64,000 nucleotides of DNA from Rhodobacteraceae bacterium IMCC1335 (GTDB taxonomy: Bacteria > Pseudomonadota > Alphaproteobacteria > Rhodobacterales > Rhodobacteraceae): NCBI GenBank assembly GCA_039640495.1, contig CP046864.1, positions 1,984,001 to 2,048,000 on the forward strand, in the 5' to 3' direction. Position numbers and translations under genes: made by a program. Below, one piece after another: positions 28,504-37,932 of this stretch. Within the stretch, counting starts at the first letter, position 1. Each line of letters begins with the position of its first letter. The notes under the pieces are model-generated. The model was not told the origin of the DNA. It made no database searches and saw nothing but the letters and a program-made list of their open reading frames with translations.

Positions 28504-29348
28504 CGCGGGCTCAGCTTCGTCAGGCTATTATTCATACGCGTCAAAAGCTGGATATTTCTGAGCGGCGTGCTTGCGCTGTTCTGGATGTAGCCCGCTCAAG
28601 TCTGCGCTATCAAGTCAAACCAGTAGATGACAACGAACTACGCTTGGCGATGATCCGGCTGGCCAAGCAATATGGGTGGTATGGTTATAGGAAAGTCACA
28701 GCCCTGCTGCGCATGGAAGGCTGGCGTGTTAACCACAAGAGGATCGAGCGCTTATGGAACGAAGAAGGTTTACAGCTGCCGCGCCGGCACAAGAAGCGCA
28801 AACGGCTTTATCATAAAGACAGCTCCATCATCAGGCTGCGGCCCACACATCCCAATCATATTTGGGCGATCGACTTTGTGCACGATAAGCTTAGCAATGG
28901 GCGCAGCTATAAAATGCTGACGGTTCTAGATGAATATACCCGTCAAGCGCTCTGCGTGGCAGTGCGGTCCAAAATGAATGCGAACGATGTTTTGGACGGA
29001 TTGCACCCACTGTTTATGAAACACGGCAAGCCAGAGTTTATTCGCTCTGACAACGGACCTGAGTTCATTGCCACGCATCTACAGGACTGGCTGAAGAGGA
29101 TCGGCATCAAACCAATGCAAATCTATCCAGGCAGCCCTTGGGAAAATGGGTATAACGAACGCTTTAACGGCACCTTGCGAAAAGAAGTGCTCAACGCAGA
29201 ATGGTTCCACACCACACGGCAAGCCCAGGTCGCTATCAATGTTTGGCTTAGGCAATACAACCAGTTCAGACCTCACCATGCATTGAACATGCGCCCACCC
29301 GTCCCAGAAACCTTATTAGAGAAACCAAAAATCAATGGACGAATATAG
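28500..29348 (+). CDS. IS3-family OrfB transposase (DDE integrase core)
   Basis: About 282 codons when read from the overlap with orfA; ATG codons occur only from 28644. The HTH_21-type region (YGWYGYRKVTALLRMEGWRV) precedes the rve core. Catalytic residues are D in WAIDFVHDKL, D in RSDNGPEFIA, and E in NGYNERFNGTLRKE. It is probably made by frameshifting from orfA or by internal start. It appears intact, so the element may be active. Confidence 0.9.
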   Translation: MTRAQLRQAIIHTRQKLDISERRACAVLDVARSSLRYQVKPVDDNELRLAMIRLAKQYGWYGYRKVTALLRMEGWRVNHKRIERLWNEEGLQLPRRHKKRKRLYHKDSSIIRLRPTHPNHIWAIDFVHDKLSNGRSYKMLTVLDEYTRQALCVAVRSKMNANDVLDGLHPLFMKHGKPEFIRSDNGPEFIATHLQDWLKRIGIKPMQIYPGSPWENGYNERFNGTLRKEVLNAEWFHTTRQAQVAINVWLRQYNQFRPHHALNMRPPVPETLLEKPKINGRI

Positions 29349-29359
29349 GGGACTGGACA

Positions 29360-29548
29360 CTCAACTATAGCATCGATACTTGGTATTCGACTGATTTGAA
29401 CAATTTCACCAGTGTCTAGCTCTATAAGACTCCAAGTAATATCTGGCTTGTTCATAATTTCGGCCAAACGCTCAAGTGCCTTTTTAAATTCAACTGAGCA
29501 ACCATGCTTAGGTGTATATTTTATCACCGACCAGACTGCATTTTCCAT
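29360..29548 (-). pseudogene. small DABB-like gene truncated by the IS3 element
   Basis: Starts MENAVWSVIKYTPKHGCSVE and continues through the helix FKKALERLAEIM and strand ITWSLIELDTGEIVQI. After about 63 codons it reads into the IS right end at 29359. Comparable small proteins in this region are about 95 residues, so the C-terminal third is missing. The lost part does not occur left of the IS. Confidence 0.7.
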
Positions 29549-29800
29549 TATTCATCCTAACTATTTGCTTGTGACTAATGTGTTACAAAAATATGCAGAG
29601 ACTCTACAAATATATTTCGAACAGCATTGTTATATTGGGAGGCCTGAACCAAGGCTATTTTTCACGGACGCTGCTGAGAAATGCTTAGACTGAAATATCC
29701 AATCAATCCGCACTTCCTAAATTCTTAAAGTCCTGAACATAATTCTAAATTTTTTCAATTCTATAGACTGTGAATATGCTGTACATCGGGTTTAATTTTG

Positions 29801-30139
29801 TCAAACTTTCACGTCCGCCCAAACTTGATAAGGATCACGACCGGAACATTCATTTTTATTGATGTGCATAATAATCGGATAGGCCACAGTTATTAAGTTT
29901 TCGTACATGCCATTTTCCGTAAGCGTAATCATGATATCCTCCTCCGTTTCCGCCTCCCAATGACAAAAGAAGAAATCATCTGTTCCCACCCATGTTGCAA
30001 TGCATTGCGCTTTAGGAAAATTCCATCGGTCTGCCCATTCGTAATCTGTACGAACCGTATTCTTTAAACTTTCAAAAGTATTTTTCTTTGCCACTTCGTT
30101 TTTATACGTGTGTATTGCCAGAAATGTTTTGCGCGCCAT
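29801..30139 (-). CDS. small DABB-like protein, paralogue of the 41516 gene
   Basis: 112 residues from ATG at 30139, preceded by GGAG at a good distance. It shares with the 41516 product the motif DDFFFCHWEAE (DDFFFCHWYAE there), an upstream W-G, and a C-terminal PI-M-I strand. The pattern of two strands with long helices suggests a dimeric alpha-beta barrel. The FFFCHW motif could mark a ligand pocket; that is inference. Function unknown. Confidence 0.7.
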   Translation of the reverse strand: MARKTFLAIHTYKNEVAKKNTFESLKNTVRTDYEWADRWNFPKAQCIATWVGTDDFFFCHWEAETEEDIMITLTENGMYENLITVAYPIIMHINKNECSGRDPYQVWADVKV

Positions 30140-30293
30140 CAGCATTCTCCATTAATTTTTTTCAGAATAACGCAGCGCAGGAATTCGTAGAGCAATTATT
30201 TAAGGTTTTTGATAGTTTAGCGTAAATCAAATTTAATACGGCCACGCAAGGTTCCTGCATAGCCGTATTAAGTTTCAATGTTTAAACTTGAGG

Positions 30294-30836
30294 CTACTTT
30301 TCAACAGACGCGTCTTTTTTTTCGTCTAAAGACCAAGCACCTGCGCCGTTTACGAAAAAAAATAAAAAACCTCCAGCAATTGCAATATTTTTCATAAAAC
30401 TTGCCATTTCATTTTGATCAGCAAAATTATTATGAAAAATTAGAGCAGATAGAATGCTGAAACCTGCCAATCCCAAAGCAATCCAACGGGTTTGCCAGCC
30501 AATGATGATAGCGATGCCCCCGAACACCTCTAAGATTATAACAAAAGGTAGAAGAAAACTTGGGACGCCCATTGCCTCCATCCAACCCGCAGTAGCGCCG
30601 TAGTTGAACAACTTATTTAATCCAAACATTACGAAGATAAGCGAGATGAATACCCTGCTCACTGGCGCTGCAAATGTAGCTGCTTTTTCCATTTCAAGAT
30701 CCTTTATGTTATGCTTCACGGCGCTTTTTGCCTCATAGGCAGATTTTTTGTTTAGATACTCTTCTTCGGTCAACAGATGCCAACCGATGCAATTATCATT
30801 TGGTGATCGTCCGCAGGTACATTTTTTTTCATCCAT
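30294..30836 (-). CDS. DoxX-family membrane protein with N-terminal CTCG domain
   Basis: 180 residues. Residues 1-45 (KKCTCGRSPNDNCIGWHLLT) form a cysteine motif C-x-C-G-R-S-x(2)-D-x-C-x-G-W that may bind metal. From about residue 55 follows a DoxX domain with four membrane helices (SRVFISLIFVMFGLNKLFNY, LEVFGGIAIIIGW). DoxX proteins act in redox processes at the membrane. A strong AAAAGGAG site precedes the start. The same N-terminal motif stands alone at 43754. Confidence 0.82.
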   Translation of the reverse strand: MDEKKCTCGRSPNDNCIGWHLLTEEEYLNKKSAYEAKSAVKHNIKDLEMEKAATFAAPVSRVFISLIFVMFGLNKLFNYGATAGWMEAMGVPSFLLPFVIILEVFGGIAIIIGWQTRWIALGLAGFSILSALIFHNNFADQNEMASFMKNIAIAGGFLFFFVNGAGAWSLDEKKDASVEK

Positions 30837-31192
30837 GATATGCTCCTTTTCAAATTCAAAATCGTAAGTCGGATATAAAAATTTGTGAGGTATAGATAAG
30901 GCTTAAAAAACTGGTCGAAGCGTTCTATTTATCAGCACAGGAATTCGCAGCGCATCAAAAAGGTAACGCCACCGCAACCCTCTCAAAGCAATCGAAAAAA
31001 CTGTTCAGTACTGATTGTGTAATACACTCAGCAAAAGTAATTTTATGATCAAGAAATGTTCTTTTGGTCTTTGATAAATATTAGAAGTTTGTCACAAGCT
31101 TAGGATCATCGCGAGGGTCGATCATGATTTACAAGTTTAAGAGTTCGCGCTTCTTGCGCTTGAAAAAATACAACCAACAAATTTTGCGGCGG
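30837..31192. other. intergenic stretch
   Basis: AT-rich, with no supported gene or repeat recognised. Confidence 0.5.
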
Positions 31193-31432
31193 CTACAGTT
31201 TAAAGCCTCGAAGGGCAGCAAGATTATAGATACCAATCATAAATGGGCCTAGTACGCTGATATAGCGGTTATGCCTTCCAGCCCAATGTTCTGTAGAAAG
31301 ACGCCTCGCAGACGCATGCTTGCCCATCGTGGGCTTTTCATGCCCCAAGCGCGCAGCATTATCACCATTCGGCACCACTTTATTCATGATACCAGTCTCT
31401 GGGCCTATGAGGCCGCTAAGTAATTCTTTCAT
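31193..31432 (-). pseudogene. degraded phage holin (3TM-type)
   Basis: The minus strand starts MKELLSGLIGPETGIMNKVV, continues DNAARLGHEKPTMGKHA, and later GPFMIGIYNLAALRG. This order resembles holin_3TMs proteins of tailed phages (a KELL-GLI-PVTG start, a D-AARLAHE-ATM segment and a GWRPFIGW helix), but the middle is altered, so it is probably decayed. Copies of its start occur at 39228-39419 and 39846-39894. Confidence 0.5.
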
Positions 31433-31482
31433 TTTAGAAGCCTTTGGTTACGCTTTTAGCCAGCTAAAAAGGAGAGATAAAA

Positions 31483-31821
31483 ATGAGCTTCATTCAAAAA
31501 TCCCGCGCTGTCATGGATAATTGGAACAAAGAAGAATTTAAAAAAATTCATCATCCGGATCACATGTTCATTCGCGAAACTGAACTTGTTACATTAGATG
31601 ACTGGGCGGATAAAATGGAAAAATGGGTCGTCAGTGGTGATTTTCTCAAAGATACAAAAGACCGAAGAAAAACATCTTTAGTGCATGAAAATGAACATGT
31701 ATGTGAATTACGGTGGGAAGGAGACGGCGATCTAATTACTCTCGTTGTTTTAAAAAAGAAAGGTTTGGCTTGGCGGTCAAACGTAAACCGAGTGCCTTTA
31801 GAAGACTTAGAGGAAGTTTGA
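31483..31821 (+). CDS. small NTF2-like protein, paralogue of the 39469 gene
   Basis: 112 residues after a strong AAGGAGAG site. It starts MSFIQKSRAVMDNWNKEEFK and contains HMFIRETELVTLDDWADKME, then SLVHENEHVCELRW. The helix-helix-strand order fits NTF2/SnoaL-like proteins that handle small hydrophobic ligands. The 39469 product is clearly the same protein. Even their leader DNA is shared, so both came from one duplicated segment. Function unknown. Confidence 0.8.
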   Translation: MSFIQKSRAVMDNWNKEEFKKIHHPDHMFIRETELVTLDDWADKMEKWVVSGDFLKDTKDRRKTSLVHENEHVCELRWEGDGDLITLVVLKKKGLAWRSNVNRVPLEDLEEV

Positions 31822-31869
31822 ATTTAATCATTTCCTATCCCCCAACCAAACTAAAAAGGAGCAGCGAGG

Positions 31870-32166
31870 ATGAATTCACCCATTGCCCGCATTTTGCATT
31901 TCAGTTTTGAAACTGCAGAAGATTTAGAATTATAGGTTTTGAAATATCAAACCGAAACCAGTGAGCTTGCACAAGAGGCTATCCAGCGAACGCTTATTAA
32001 AACTGACGAAACCTCCTTGGTAATATGTAATATTTATCGCAATGAAGAAGATGCAGATATTGTTTTTGAAAGGCTTTCAAAATGGTCTGGTACAGTAAAA
32101 GCGGCTCGCACTTGGGATAGCTTCAATCTCACGGGTGAAGTTGTTTTTTCAGAGCCACAATTTTAA
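31870..32166 (+). pseudogene. DABB-like gene with in-frame TAG
   Basis: ATG at 31870 has an AAGGAG site and gives MNSPIARILHFSFETAEDLE, then TAG at 31933-31935, then an intact frame (VLKYQTETSELAQEAIQRTL, SLVICNIYRNEEDADIVFER) to 32166. The joined product of about 98 residues has a dimeric alpha-beta barrel pattern. One base change separates it from a full gene. A shorter protein could start at TTG 31939 but would lose the first strand. Confidence 0.65.
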
Positions 32167-32251
32167 ACCTGCGGCTTACTTCTTAGGTCCCAACCCAATG
32201 GCAAAGGCTCCGCTCATCGCTCCCGCGACAGTCACAGAGAAAGCCATTGTT
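32164..32251 (-). pseudogene. 3' end of a phage-like gene, copy 1
   Basis: The minus strand reads SVTVAGAMSGAFAIGLG and a stop. It resembles ATVTGAMTGAFAVWLGHEK at 40546-40749 and the shorter copy at 39816-39851. It begins at the very end of the plus-strand gene before it. Confidence 0.5.
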
Positions 32252-32256
32252 CTTTT

Positions 32257-32814
32257 TTATTCTAGCATCCGCGGCTGACGTTTCGCAGTGATATTTTCAA
32301 TAGCATCGGCAAGGTGAATGTCCGCAATCGCCGGATCACCATTCGCAACGCGCAGGCGGTGCGCCTCGGCCAAAACGTCAGCATGCGTTGACCCTTCTGG
32401 CGGTTCAAACCGGTAACATGCCAGCTCAACACGCAACCCGAGCGGGTCATGAAAATATATGCTGTTCATAAATCCGCGGTCTTTAACCGAGGTATGCTTG
32501 ATGCCGCGCTCCTTTAATCGATCGCTGATTTGGGTCAGGACCACGCGTGACACGGAGAAGGCGAGATGATGCACGGCCCCTATCTGATCTTTTAGCAAAG
32601 TTCCCGATGGCTTTCGGCTTTCATCCGTAAAAACTGTGATGGTTTGGCCATGACCGGCGGCAAAATAGAGATGGCCTTGAGAAGGATCATCTAAATTAGG
32701 TTGGTCAAATATTAAAGCAAAGCCCAACAAACCTTCCCAAAAATCAATCGAGGTTTGGCGGTCTGCACCAGTCAAAGTGATATGATGTATCCCTTGAGCT
32801 TGTATCTTGCGCAT
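32257..32814 (-). CDS. VOC-family (glyoxalase/ring-cleavage dioxygenase fold) protein
   Basis: 185 residues with two beta-alpha-beta-beta-beta modules. Metal ligand positions appear as H in IHHITLTGAD, H in AVHHLAFSV, and E in GLRVELACYRFEPPEG. The SIYFHDPLGLRVE line is a hallmark of glyoxalase/bleomycin-resistance/extradiol proteins. The substrate is unknown. It lies between phage fragments, convergent with the 31870 pseudogene. Confidence 0.82.
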   Translation of the reverse strand: MRKIQAQGIHHITLTGADRQTSIDFWEGLLGFALIFDQPNLDDPSQGHLYFAAGHGQTITVFTDESRKPSGTLLKDQIGAVHHLAFSVSRVVLTQISDRLKERGIKHTSVKDRGFMNSIYFHDPLGLRVELACYRFEPPEGSTHADVLAEAHRLRVANGDPAIADIHLADAIENITAKRQPRMLE

Positions 32815-32929
32815 TATTTAATTTGCTCCTTGATAAAAATTTTAATTTTACAGGCTTCATCTAACGACTGAGGGTTGAGCCAGTCATTACCATTCATAAT
32901 CTAGAGCGCTTCCTGTAACACGCCAGAAA

Positions 32930-33066
32930 TTACAGTTTCTATTCTTCCTAACCACTTACAATCAAAGGTGAGGCTACCATGAGGGTTATCAAACGCGTCC
33001 AAAATAACTTCCGCTGGAACTTTTTCAGCGTGAAAGGCTAACCAAGCTGAGCGCCTTCTAGGACAA
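32930..33066 (-). pseudogene. terminase large-subunit fragment, copy 1
   Basis: The minus strand reads EGAQLG, a stop, PFTLKKFQRK, then after a frameshift VILDAFDNPHG. The copy at 42393-42599 reads EGAQVGQPIKLMKFQRKFIL followed by DVFDNAHG. This stretch resembles the N-terminal region of phage terminase large subunits that precedes the P-loop. Both copies lose similarity at the same point. Confidence 0.55.
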
Positions 33067-33208
33067 CCTATTAATGCTCAAAAAATCTGCCTAACTTTTG
33101 ATCTTATGACCATTATTTTTAACCGTCAAAAAAACAAGTTGAAAGAAAGCTTTAATAGGGATCTGGCGAACGCAATCACTTAAATCCTAAATTTGACGTA
33201 GTAAAATC

Positions 33209-33579
33209 ATGAAAAAACAGTTGTAAATTTGCTTGCAAGTTTGTTCTTCGCAGTAAACGCCCAAGCTGAAGATAATGCATTAGCTTCCAAGAGCGTGCAT
33301 TGCTACATCAAAGCAACGGTACTCACTGAAGATATTGATGCTTTGAAAGCAGTTATCTGTTCACTTGTTGAAATAACAAAAACTGAAACTTGTGTAACAA
33401 ATTATGAACTTTATCTGATTGAAAATAATATGCTCTATGTCTTTGAACGTTACTTAAACTCTAACGCAGGTGCGGTGCACGGCGCTAATGTTGGAGAAAT
33501 TGAGGCAATGAAAAATATCTTCTCAATGCTGGAACCAATAGAATTTGTTTTATTTGGTAGCCCATATGAAGGGCCATGA
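33209..33579 (+). pseudogene. secreted ABM-like monooxygenase fold gene with 5' frameshift
   Basis: The open frame (LLASLFFAVNAQAEDN, then CYIKATVLTEDIDALKAVIC and YVFERYLNSNAGAVHG) encodes a signal peptide end and an antibiotic-biosynthesis-monooxygenase-like domain of about 105 residues. The ATG at 33209 is out of frame by one base: a run of six A after it would need seven to give MKKTVVNLLASLFF. It is therefore either a frameshifted gene, a phase-variable one, or one with a TTG start at 33229. Confidence 0.65.
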
Positions 33580-33654
33580 GGGGATTATATTGAATCACAA
33601 GGTATTTAGCCAAAAATTAATAGGAGGTTTCAATCGCTGATTTAAACATAAATG

Positions 33655-34083
33655 ACCGGACTGAGTTATCAGCCTCTAAACACCAACACCCTTTAAAGCT
33701 GCTCCAGCCCCTCAATCTACCTTAGCCGCGCCATTAATCGAGCAGAGAACAGAGTCCGATTGGTTTCGCGATTTTCGACGGAAGACAAGAATCTGGCGCC
33801 GCTCAAACCTATCGAGTGCCGATAGAAACGGTTTTGCAATTTGCACCCAGCGTTTATTCTCAATCATCATCCCCAAGTCATCCAGCTCACTCTGAGCAGC
33901 GTGGATGTCAGCGTCCATCTTTACAATTTTCGCTGATAAGGTGACGTCCAGATCACGCCTGCCTGACCTCGCGCTGGCGCGGGCGAACTGGTGCCTGATT
34001 ATTATCTCAGCCTCGCTACCTAGCTCCATACCAGCAGGCAATGGAATGCGATCACTGATGGCACAAACACGTCCTATTTCCAC
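33655..34083 (-). pseudogene. phage-like gene of unknown type, 3' end decayed
   Basis: A frame from 34083 (MEIGRVCAISDRIPLPAGME) to a stop at 33712, with charged helical content (AKIVKMDADIHAAQSELDDL). Beyond the stop the DNA still reads GAGAALKGVGV, a stop, then RLITQ, which matches ARSALMAVGVKGLIAQPAH at the end of the 43011-43196 fragment. So both are remnants of a shared gene end. The family is not recognised. Confidence 0.4.
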
Positions 34084-34361
34084 AAAGGTAGACTTGTTTT
34101 GATCTCGTTGTTTTTCTTTTTCTGACTCTGTTTTAAGCTTGCCATATATGTGTCAATTTAAAGGTATATCAGAAATTTTTCTCCTTTGTTTTACAAAACT
34201 CCTATACGATGGTCTCTCATGTTCTCATTTGGTTTTAAGTAGAAGCTTTTTCGTAAACGCGAAGAAAGTTTAATGTGGATGCAGGGTTCTTGCTCCTGGC
34301 TTTAAGCGAGTGGACTACCCCCCGCCTTTATTTTAAAACGATACAAAATCTAGAGGCGTCC

Positions 34362-34595
34362 ATGACCTATTTGCAAACTTTCATCTTAGTTTTTGCCGCG
34401 TTTATAGTTGCAGCTGGAAACCTCTTTATCCCTCGTTACTTTGACCGCCAGCAAGAGTTGCGAGATCGCAGCCCAGACTGCGTAACTTACCGCCACTATG
34501 CTCAGTCTTACGAAGTTGATGTGGCCAAAACAGCCGAGTTCTATATGGCCAAAGGTGAATGCACGAGAATATTCCCTGGCACTTTAGATCGTTAG
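34362..34595 (+). CDS. small membrane-anchored protein (77 residues)
   Basis: MTYLQTFILVFAAFIVAAGN forms one hydrophobic anchor, followed by a soluble tail (YFDRQQELRDRSPDCVTYRH). A weak AGAGG site precedes the ATG at 34362; the longer frame from 34275 adds no domain. It has no recognised family or operon partner. Confidence 0.5.
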   Translation: MTYLQTFILVFAAFIVAAGNLFIPRYFDRQQELRDRSPDCVTYRHYAQSYEVDVAKTAEFYMAKGECTRIFPGTLDR

Positions 34596-35092
34596 GCTAA
34601 CCCTCAGCGCCAAACACGTCAGCATTTTTTAAGCAATTTCCAATTTAATCGCGGCACATTGGCTAGGAGAACGCACAATCATTTTCTATGCTGATATACT
34701 AGCTATACGATTTTTTTGGTGGGTATTTATTGCGATAACGGAGGATGAAAAGAAAGCGATTGGGAATTCAATGGTTGGTGAAAAACATTCGAAAAGACCA
34801 TAGAAGTGTGTAGGCTTTTTGATCAAGTGTTTCAGTATAGATCTAAAAACAAGCCTCAAATAGAGCAGGGAAATGTAAAATCTGACCGACCCTCTACGCC
34901 GAAAGATCAAGCGATAGGCTTTCTTTGCCGCATGTGTTTAATCATCAGACGGTAACTTAAATAAAAATATGTTTGAGCAGATAGTTCAAATAAATTTAAT
35001 TATTTTCGATACAAACAAATAGGATGTTGATCATGCTGGACAATTACCCATAGCCGGTGTTTTGACCTGCGATTTGTAAATGCGCGGCTAGC
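34596..35092. other. intergenic stretch
   Basis: About 500 AT-rich bases. Frames here are short and not protein-like in my reading. No repeat shared with other parts of the window was found. Confidence 0.45.
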
Positions 35093-35515
35093 CTAATCGC
35101 GCTCTTTTACATCAGCAGCGGATCCTGGACGGATCAAGTTTACCAAATTCCAGCGGATCACCAACGCTGACACTGCCAGCAGCAAGATAGCGCTACTTTC
35201 ATACAGTAAATCAATGGTATTTATTCCCTTGCCTTGCAATATAATCAAACGGCAAAGCGCTGTTATTGCTATAAAAATTGGAACTGTTATCGGGATCTTC
35301 CTATATTTATAAAATGCGGCGACCATTCCTAAAACCTCAGCATAAATAAACAATAACAAAAGATCGGTCAGCTTCACTGCACGGATAGACACCACTGATA
35401 TAATCTCAACTAAAACGGCGTAGGCGGTTAAAAATGCAATTACGACAAGCAGCGATTTTTCCATCAAAGTGATGAAATTATACCAGTCAAGTTTCAATTT
35501 TCTTATCTTTTCCAT
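35093..35515 (-). CDS. PsiE-like phosphate-starvation-inducible membrane protein
   Basis: 140 residues with four hydrophobic helices (LLVVIAFLTAYAVLVEIISV, TDLLLLFIYAEVLGMVAAFY, VPIFIAITALCRLIILQG, and a final SSAILLLAVSALVIRW). The FIYAEVLGM and ALCRLIILQGK segments are typical of PsiE proteins. The role in phosphate starvation is known mainly for the name-giving E. coli gene. The upstream neighbour is an IS6 remnant. Confidence 0.75.
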   Translation of the reverse strand: MEKIRKLKLDWYNFITLMEKSLLVVIAFLTAYAVLVEIISVVSIRAVKLTDLLLLFIYAEVLGMVAAFYKYRKIPITVPIFIAITALCRLIILQGKGINTIDLLYESSAILLLAVSALVIRWNLVNLIRPGSAADVKERD

Positions 35516-35520
35516 GGCGC

Positions 35521-35690
35521 AAAGGTAAACCTTCGACGCATCATGTCCACTATGATGGCGTATTTTGTTGCTACGCCGTGTTCATGAAGAAGATCTTCAA
35601 CTTTCCTAAGTGAAAGTGGAAACCTTACATAAAGCATAGCTAAGGAGCTAAGTTCACAGTCTATGCTGAGCAAGTAGGTTTATTCTGACG
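35521..35690 (-). pseudogene. IS6-family transposase remnant, copy 1
   Basis: The minus strand encodes LAMLYVRFPLSLRKVEDLLHE and then a degraded tail. This is the conserved N-terminal region of IS6-family transposases (Y-RF-LS-R-VE-LL-ERG). Upstream it carries the leader GTCAGAATAAACC shared with the copies near 44.6 and 55.1 kb. Confidence 0.7.
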
Positions 35691-35762
35691 CGCCCGTCAT
35701 CCCAATAGAAGCAGGGCAGAACTGACTTTTTCGGGAAGCATTCCGCGCGCGCCCTCTTATTT

Positions 35763-36770
35763 CTAAAAAATGGCCTCTCGATCTGGATGACCGTTCGCAG
35801 TTGATGGGAAGCTTTTGGAATTCACGCACGCCCATTCAACAATTGGCCAAGCTAAGATCCTGAAGGCCGTAATCAAGAGAAAGGCAACCAGCACACAAAA
35901 TAAAAAGCGTAGGACTAAGATCACCAGCAAACTGGGCCCCAAAAGCATCATCAGAGCTGTATCTTCAAAAACCGAGTGAAATAAATTAATAAAAACCAAG
36001 GCACTTAAAGCCTGCATCTTATTTACATGGCCAGCCTTTACCTCTTTGATCATTAAACCACCACCAAAACCTAAGCCTAGGGTTAATCCAACAACCATAA
36101 TTGTCGAAGCATTTTCATCTATCTTAATTAAATTCAAAAAAGGCCGCATACAAAGCGCTATAAGCCTTTCAATGCCGACGATCTTGAGGATTGCCAGCGC
36201 CGTTAATAACACAATTATCACAATTTGAATAAAGATCAGACCTTTGACTTGATCCACACTCCATTCGAACCAAGATGGCGTAACTTGAAATTCTGGTAGA
36301 TGTATCATTGCTTTATGTTGCAATAAATCAAAGTTTGTTAAAACTTGATTCAGTAAAAAACAAAAAATAACAGCCGTTAAAACGCGCAAGCAGACAACGA
36401 AAATTATTTTTGTACCCGCCTGTCGAGAAATCACAGCCTCAACTGGCAAAGCATGGGCGAATAACATGAAGCTCGCAAGTATACTTGTTTCAGCGACACT
36501 AAGGTCGCTGATCATGTCAATAGATGCCAGAACGATCAAGCCAGCATAGGGGTTTGTGAGCATTGTCGTTGTCAGTACAATAGACAACGCGGTAGGCAAG
36601 CCAATAAATTCAGTGATCGGTTGGAGCCAAATATCAAGAATATCCACAGCACCCAAGTCTTGCGCAATTTTTACCACGATCAAAGTAGGAATCATTACGC
36701 GAAATAAGGACCAGGAAACTGAAACGATGTCCTCAGCCAGTTCTTTGAGATCAATCGAAAATAAGGTCAT
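35763..36770 (-). CDS. nucleoside-recognition (Gate) domain membrane protein
   Basis: 335 residues from 36770 (MTLFSIDLKELAEDI); a GTG at 36827 would add 19 residues. About nine membrane helices. The helix pairs with GLPTALSIVLTTTMLTNPYA and GLTLGLGFGGGLMIKEVKAG are typical of Gate/nucleoside-recognition proteins, such as the spore-maturation A/B and FeoB gate groups. The substrate is unknown. It is isolated on the minus strand upstream of the IS6 remnant. Confidence 0.7.
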   Translation of the reverse strand: MTLFSIDLKELAEDIVSVSWSLFRVMIPTLIVVKIAQDLGAVDILDIWLQPITEFIGLPTALSIVLTTTMLTNPYAGLIVLASIDMISDLSVAETSILASFMLFAHALPVEAVISRQAGTKIIFVVCLRVLTAVIFCFLLNQVLTNFDLLQHKAMIHLPEFQVTPSWFEWSVDQVKGLIFIQIVIIVLLTALAILKIVGIERLIALCMRPFLNLIKIDENASTIMVVGLTLGLGFGGGLMIKEVKAGHVNKMQALSALVFINLFHSVFEDTALMMLLGPSLLVILVLRFLFCVLVAFLLITAFRILAWPIVEWACVNSKSFPSTANGHPDREAIF

Positions 36771-37043
36771 TTCTCTTTTGTCACGAATGTTCCTATTTAT
36801 GAGCCGTGTTTCTAAACCTAAAAGCACAAGCGCTTAAAAATTATTACGAGATGTTTCAAGCCTTATACTTTACGATAATGCAGTTATCTGCGAGCTTATG
36901 AATCACTATTGGTTAAACTCTCCTAAGTTAAACCTCATTTAACGGGATTGGGAGGATTGCTGGCGCTTAATATATTAAATTTTAATTTATTAACTTCTTT
37001 TGGAGAAAACTGCAAAAAACGAAAATAAAACTCTCATAACGAA

Positions 37044-37365
37044 TGGCTTAGCCCCCTAAAACCATGCCATCAGTTAATGGTCACAGGAGGTTTTAAGGAT
37101 GGCACGGAAACGGTATTCGGACGAAGATGCTCTAAAGGTTTTGCGTGAGATTGACGTATATTTATATGATGGTCTGGATGTCGTGAGTTCCTGCCGTAAG
37201 GCTAGGATTTCAGATAAGACCTATTACCATTGGCGTAAGAAGTTTGGCGGTTTAGTACGCTCCCAGCTTTCAGAGATGCGTGCTCTTCGTAAAGAGAACG
37301 AGCGTTTAAAGGAGATCCTCACAAAGCTGCAGCTCGACAAGCTGATCCAAGTAATTGGATTTTAA
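37044..37365 (+). mobile_element. truncated IS3-family element, orfA only
   Basis: Left end TGGCTTAGCCCCCTAAAACC is related to the complete IS at 28161. OrfA (37099-37365) begins MARKRYSDEDALKVLREIDV and keeps the HTH and zipper, but similarity ends near 37348 (LDKLIQ), and the frame closes at 37365. OrfB and the right end are absent, so it cannot move by itself. Confidence 0.85.
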
Positions 37366-37561
37366 AGCGGTTCAAAGCGGCGGCTAAGCGCCAGATGTTA
37401 TAGTTTGATCGGATTTACGGTGGCGATACTTATTTTCGATCACCAGCGGCCGCCTAGCAGCGTTAATTAGAATGAGTTTTACGCAAGGTCAGTCTTGGCA
37501 ACTGCTAAATTGGACAGCAAACTCAAATTACGATCGGGGTTCAAGATAAGAGGAAATTAAG

Positions 37562-37885
37562 ATGGCAATTATTGCAATGTGCATGCCCATATTGGCCGGC
37601 AAAAAAGAACAATGGCAAGCAATGATGGATCAAGTAACCAATGATCCAAACTTTGCAGCATCAAGAGAAGATGCAGGCGTACACGAAAGATCATTTTTGC
37701 AAGAGACACCAGCCGGTGATTTTGTAATCTTAACCTTCGAGGGACACGACCCTGAAGCGAGTTTTGCTAAGATAATGCAAAACATGCCAGCAGACTTTGC
37801 GGAATTTGCAAAAGATGTACACGGGTTAGATGTAAATTCTCCACCTCCACCAATGCCAAAACTTGTTTTCGACAGTAGAGGTTAA
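37562..37885 (+). CDS. small ABM/DABB-like protein (107 residues)
   Basis: Starts MAIIAMCMPILAGKKEQWQA after an AGAGGAA site. The order strand (IIAMCMPI), helix (GKKEQWQAMMDQV), strand (GDFVILTFEGHDPEASFAKI) fits a dimeric alpha-beta barrel. The tail is proline-rich (SPPPPMPK). It is followed 47 bases later by the 37933 gene and then a GFA gene, all on the plus strand. Function unknown. Confidence 0.72.
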   Translation: MAIIAMCMPILAGKKEQWQAMMDQVTNDPNFAASREDAGVHERSFLQETPAGDFVILTFEGHDPEASFAKIMQNMPADFAEFAKDVHGLDVNSPPPPMPKLVFDSRG

Positions 37886-37932
37886 GAAAGTCCCCTCCGC
37901 CTTGTGCGAAAGGGGCATAAAAGGAGCGACTC

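Larger units (their letters stand above)
28161..29359 (+). mobile_element. IS3-family insertion sequence (IS407-like), apparently complete
   Basis: Imperfect terminal inverted repeats: left TGTCTTAGCCCCCTAGAA, right (minus strand) TGTCCAGTCCCCTATAT. It contains orfA and orfB in the usual order. The bases just outside the ends do not form a matching 3-4 bp target duplication, and different genes flank the two sides, so DNA was probably lost next to it. A second, broken copy lies at 37044. Confidence 0.88.

Noticed and set aside
28161..29359. Target site duplication around the IS3 element
   Set aside because: The 3-5 bases on both sides of the apparent ends do not match, so none is claimed.
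34686..34910. A 74-codon minus-strand frame in AT-rich DNA
   Set aside because: Hydrophobic by composition, with no ribosome site and no match to any repeat in the window. I leave the stretch as intergenic.
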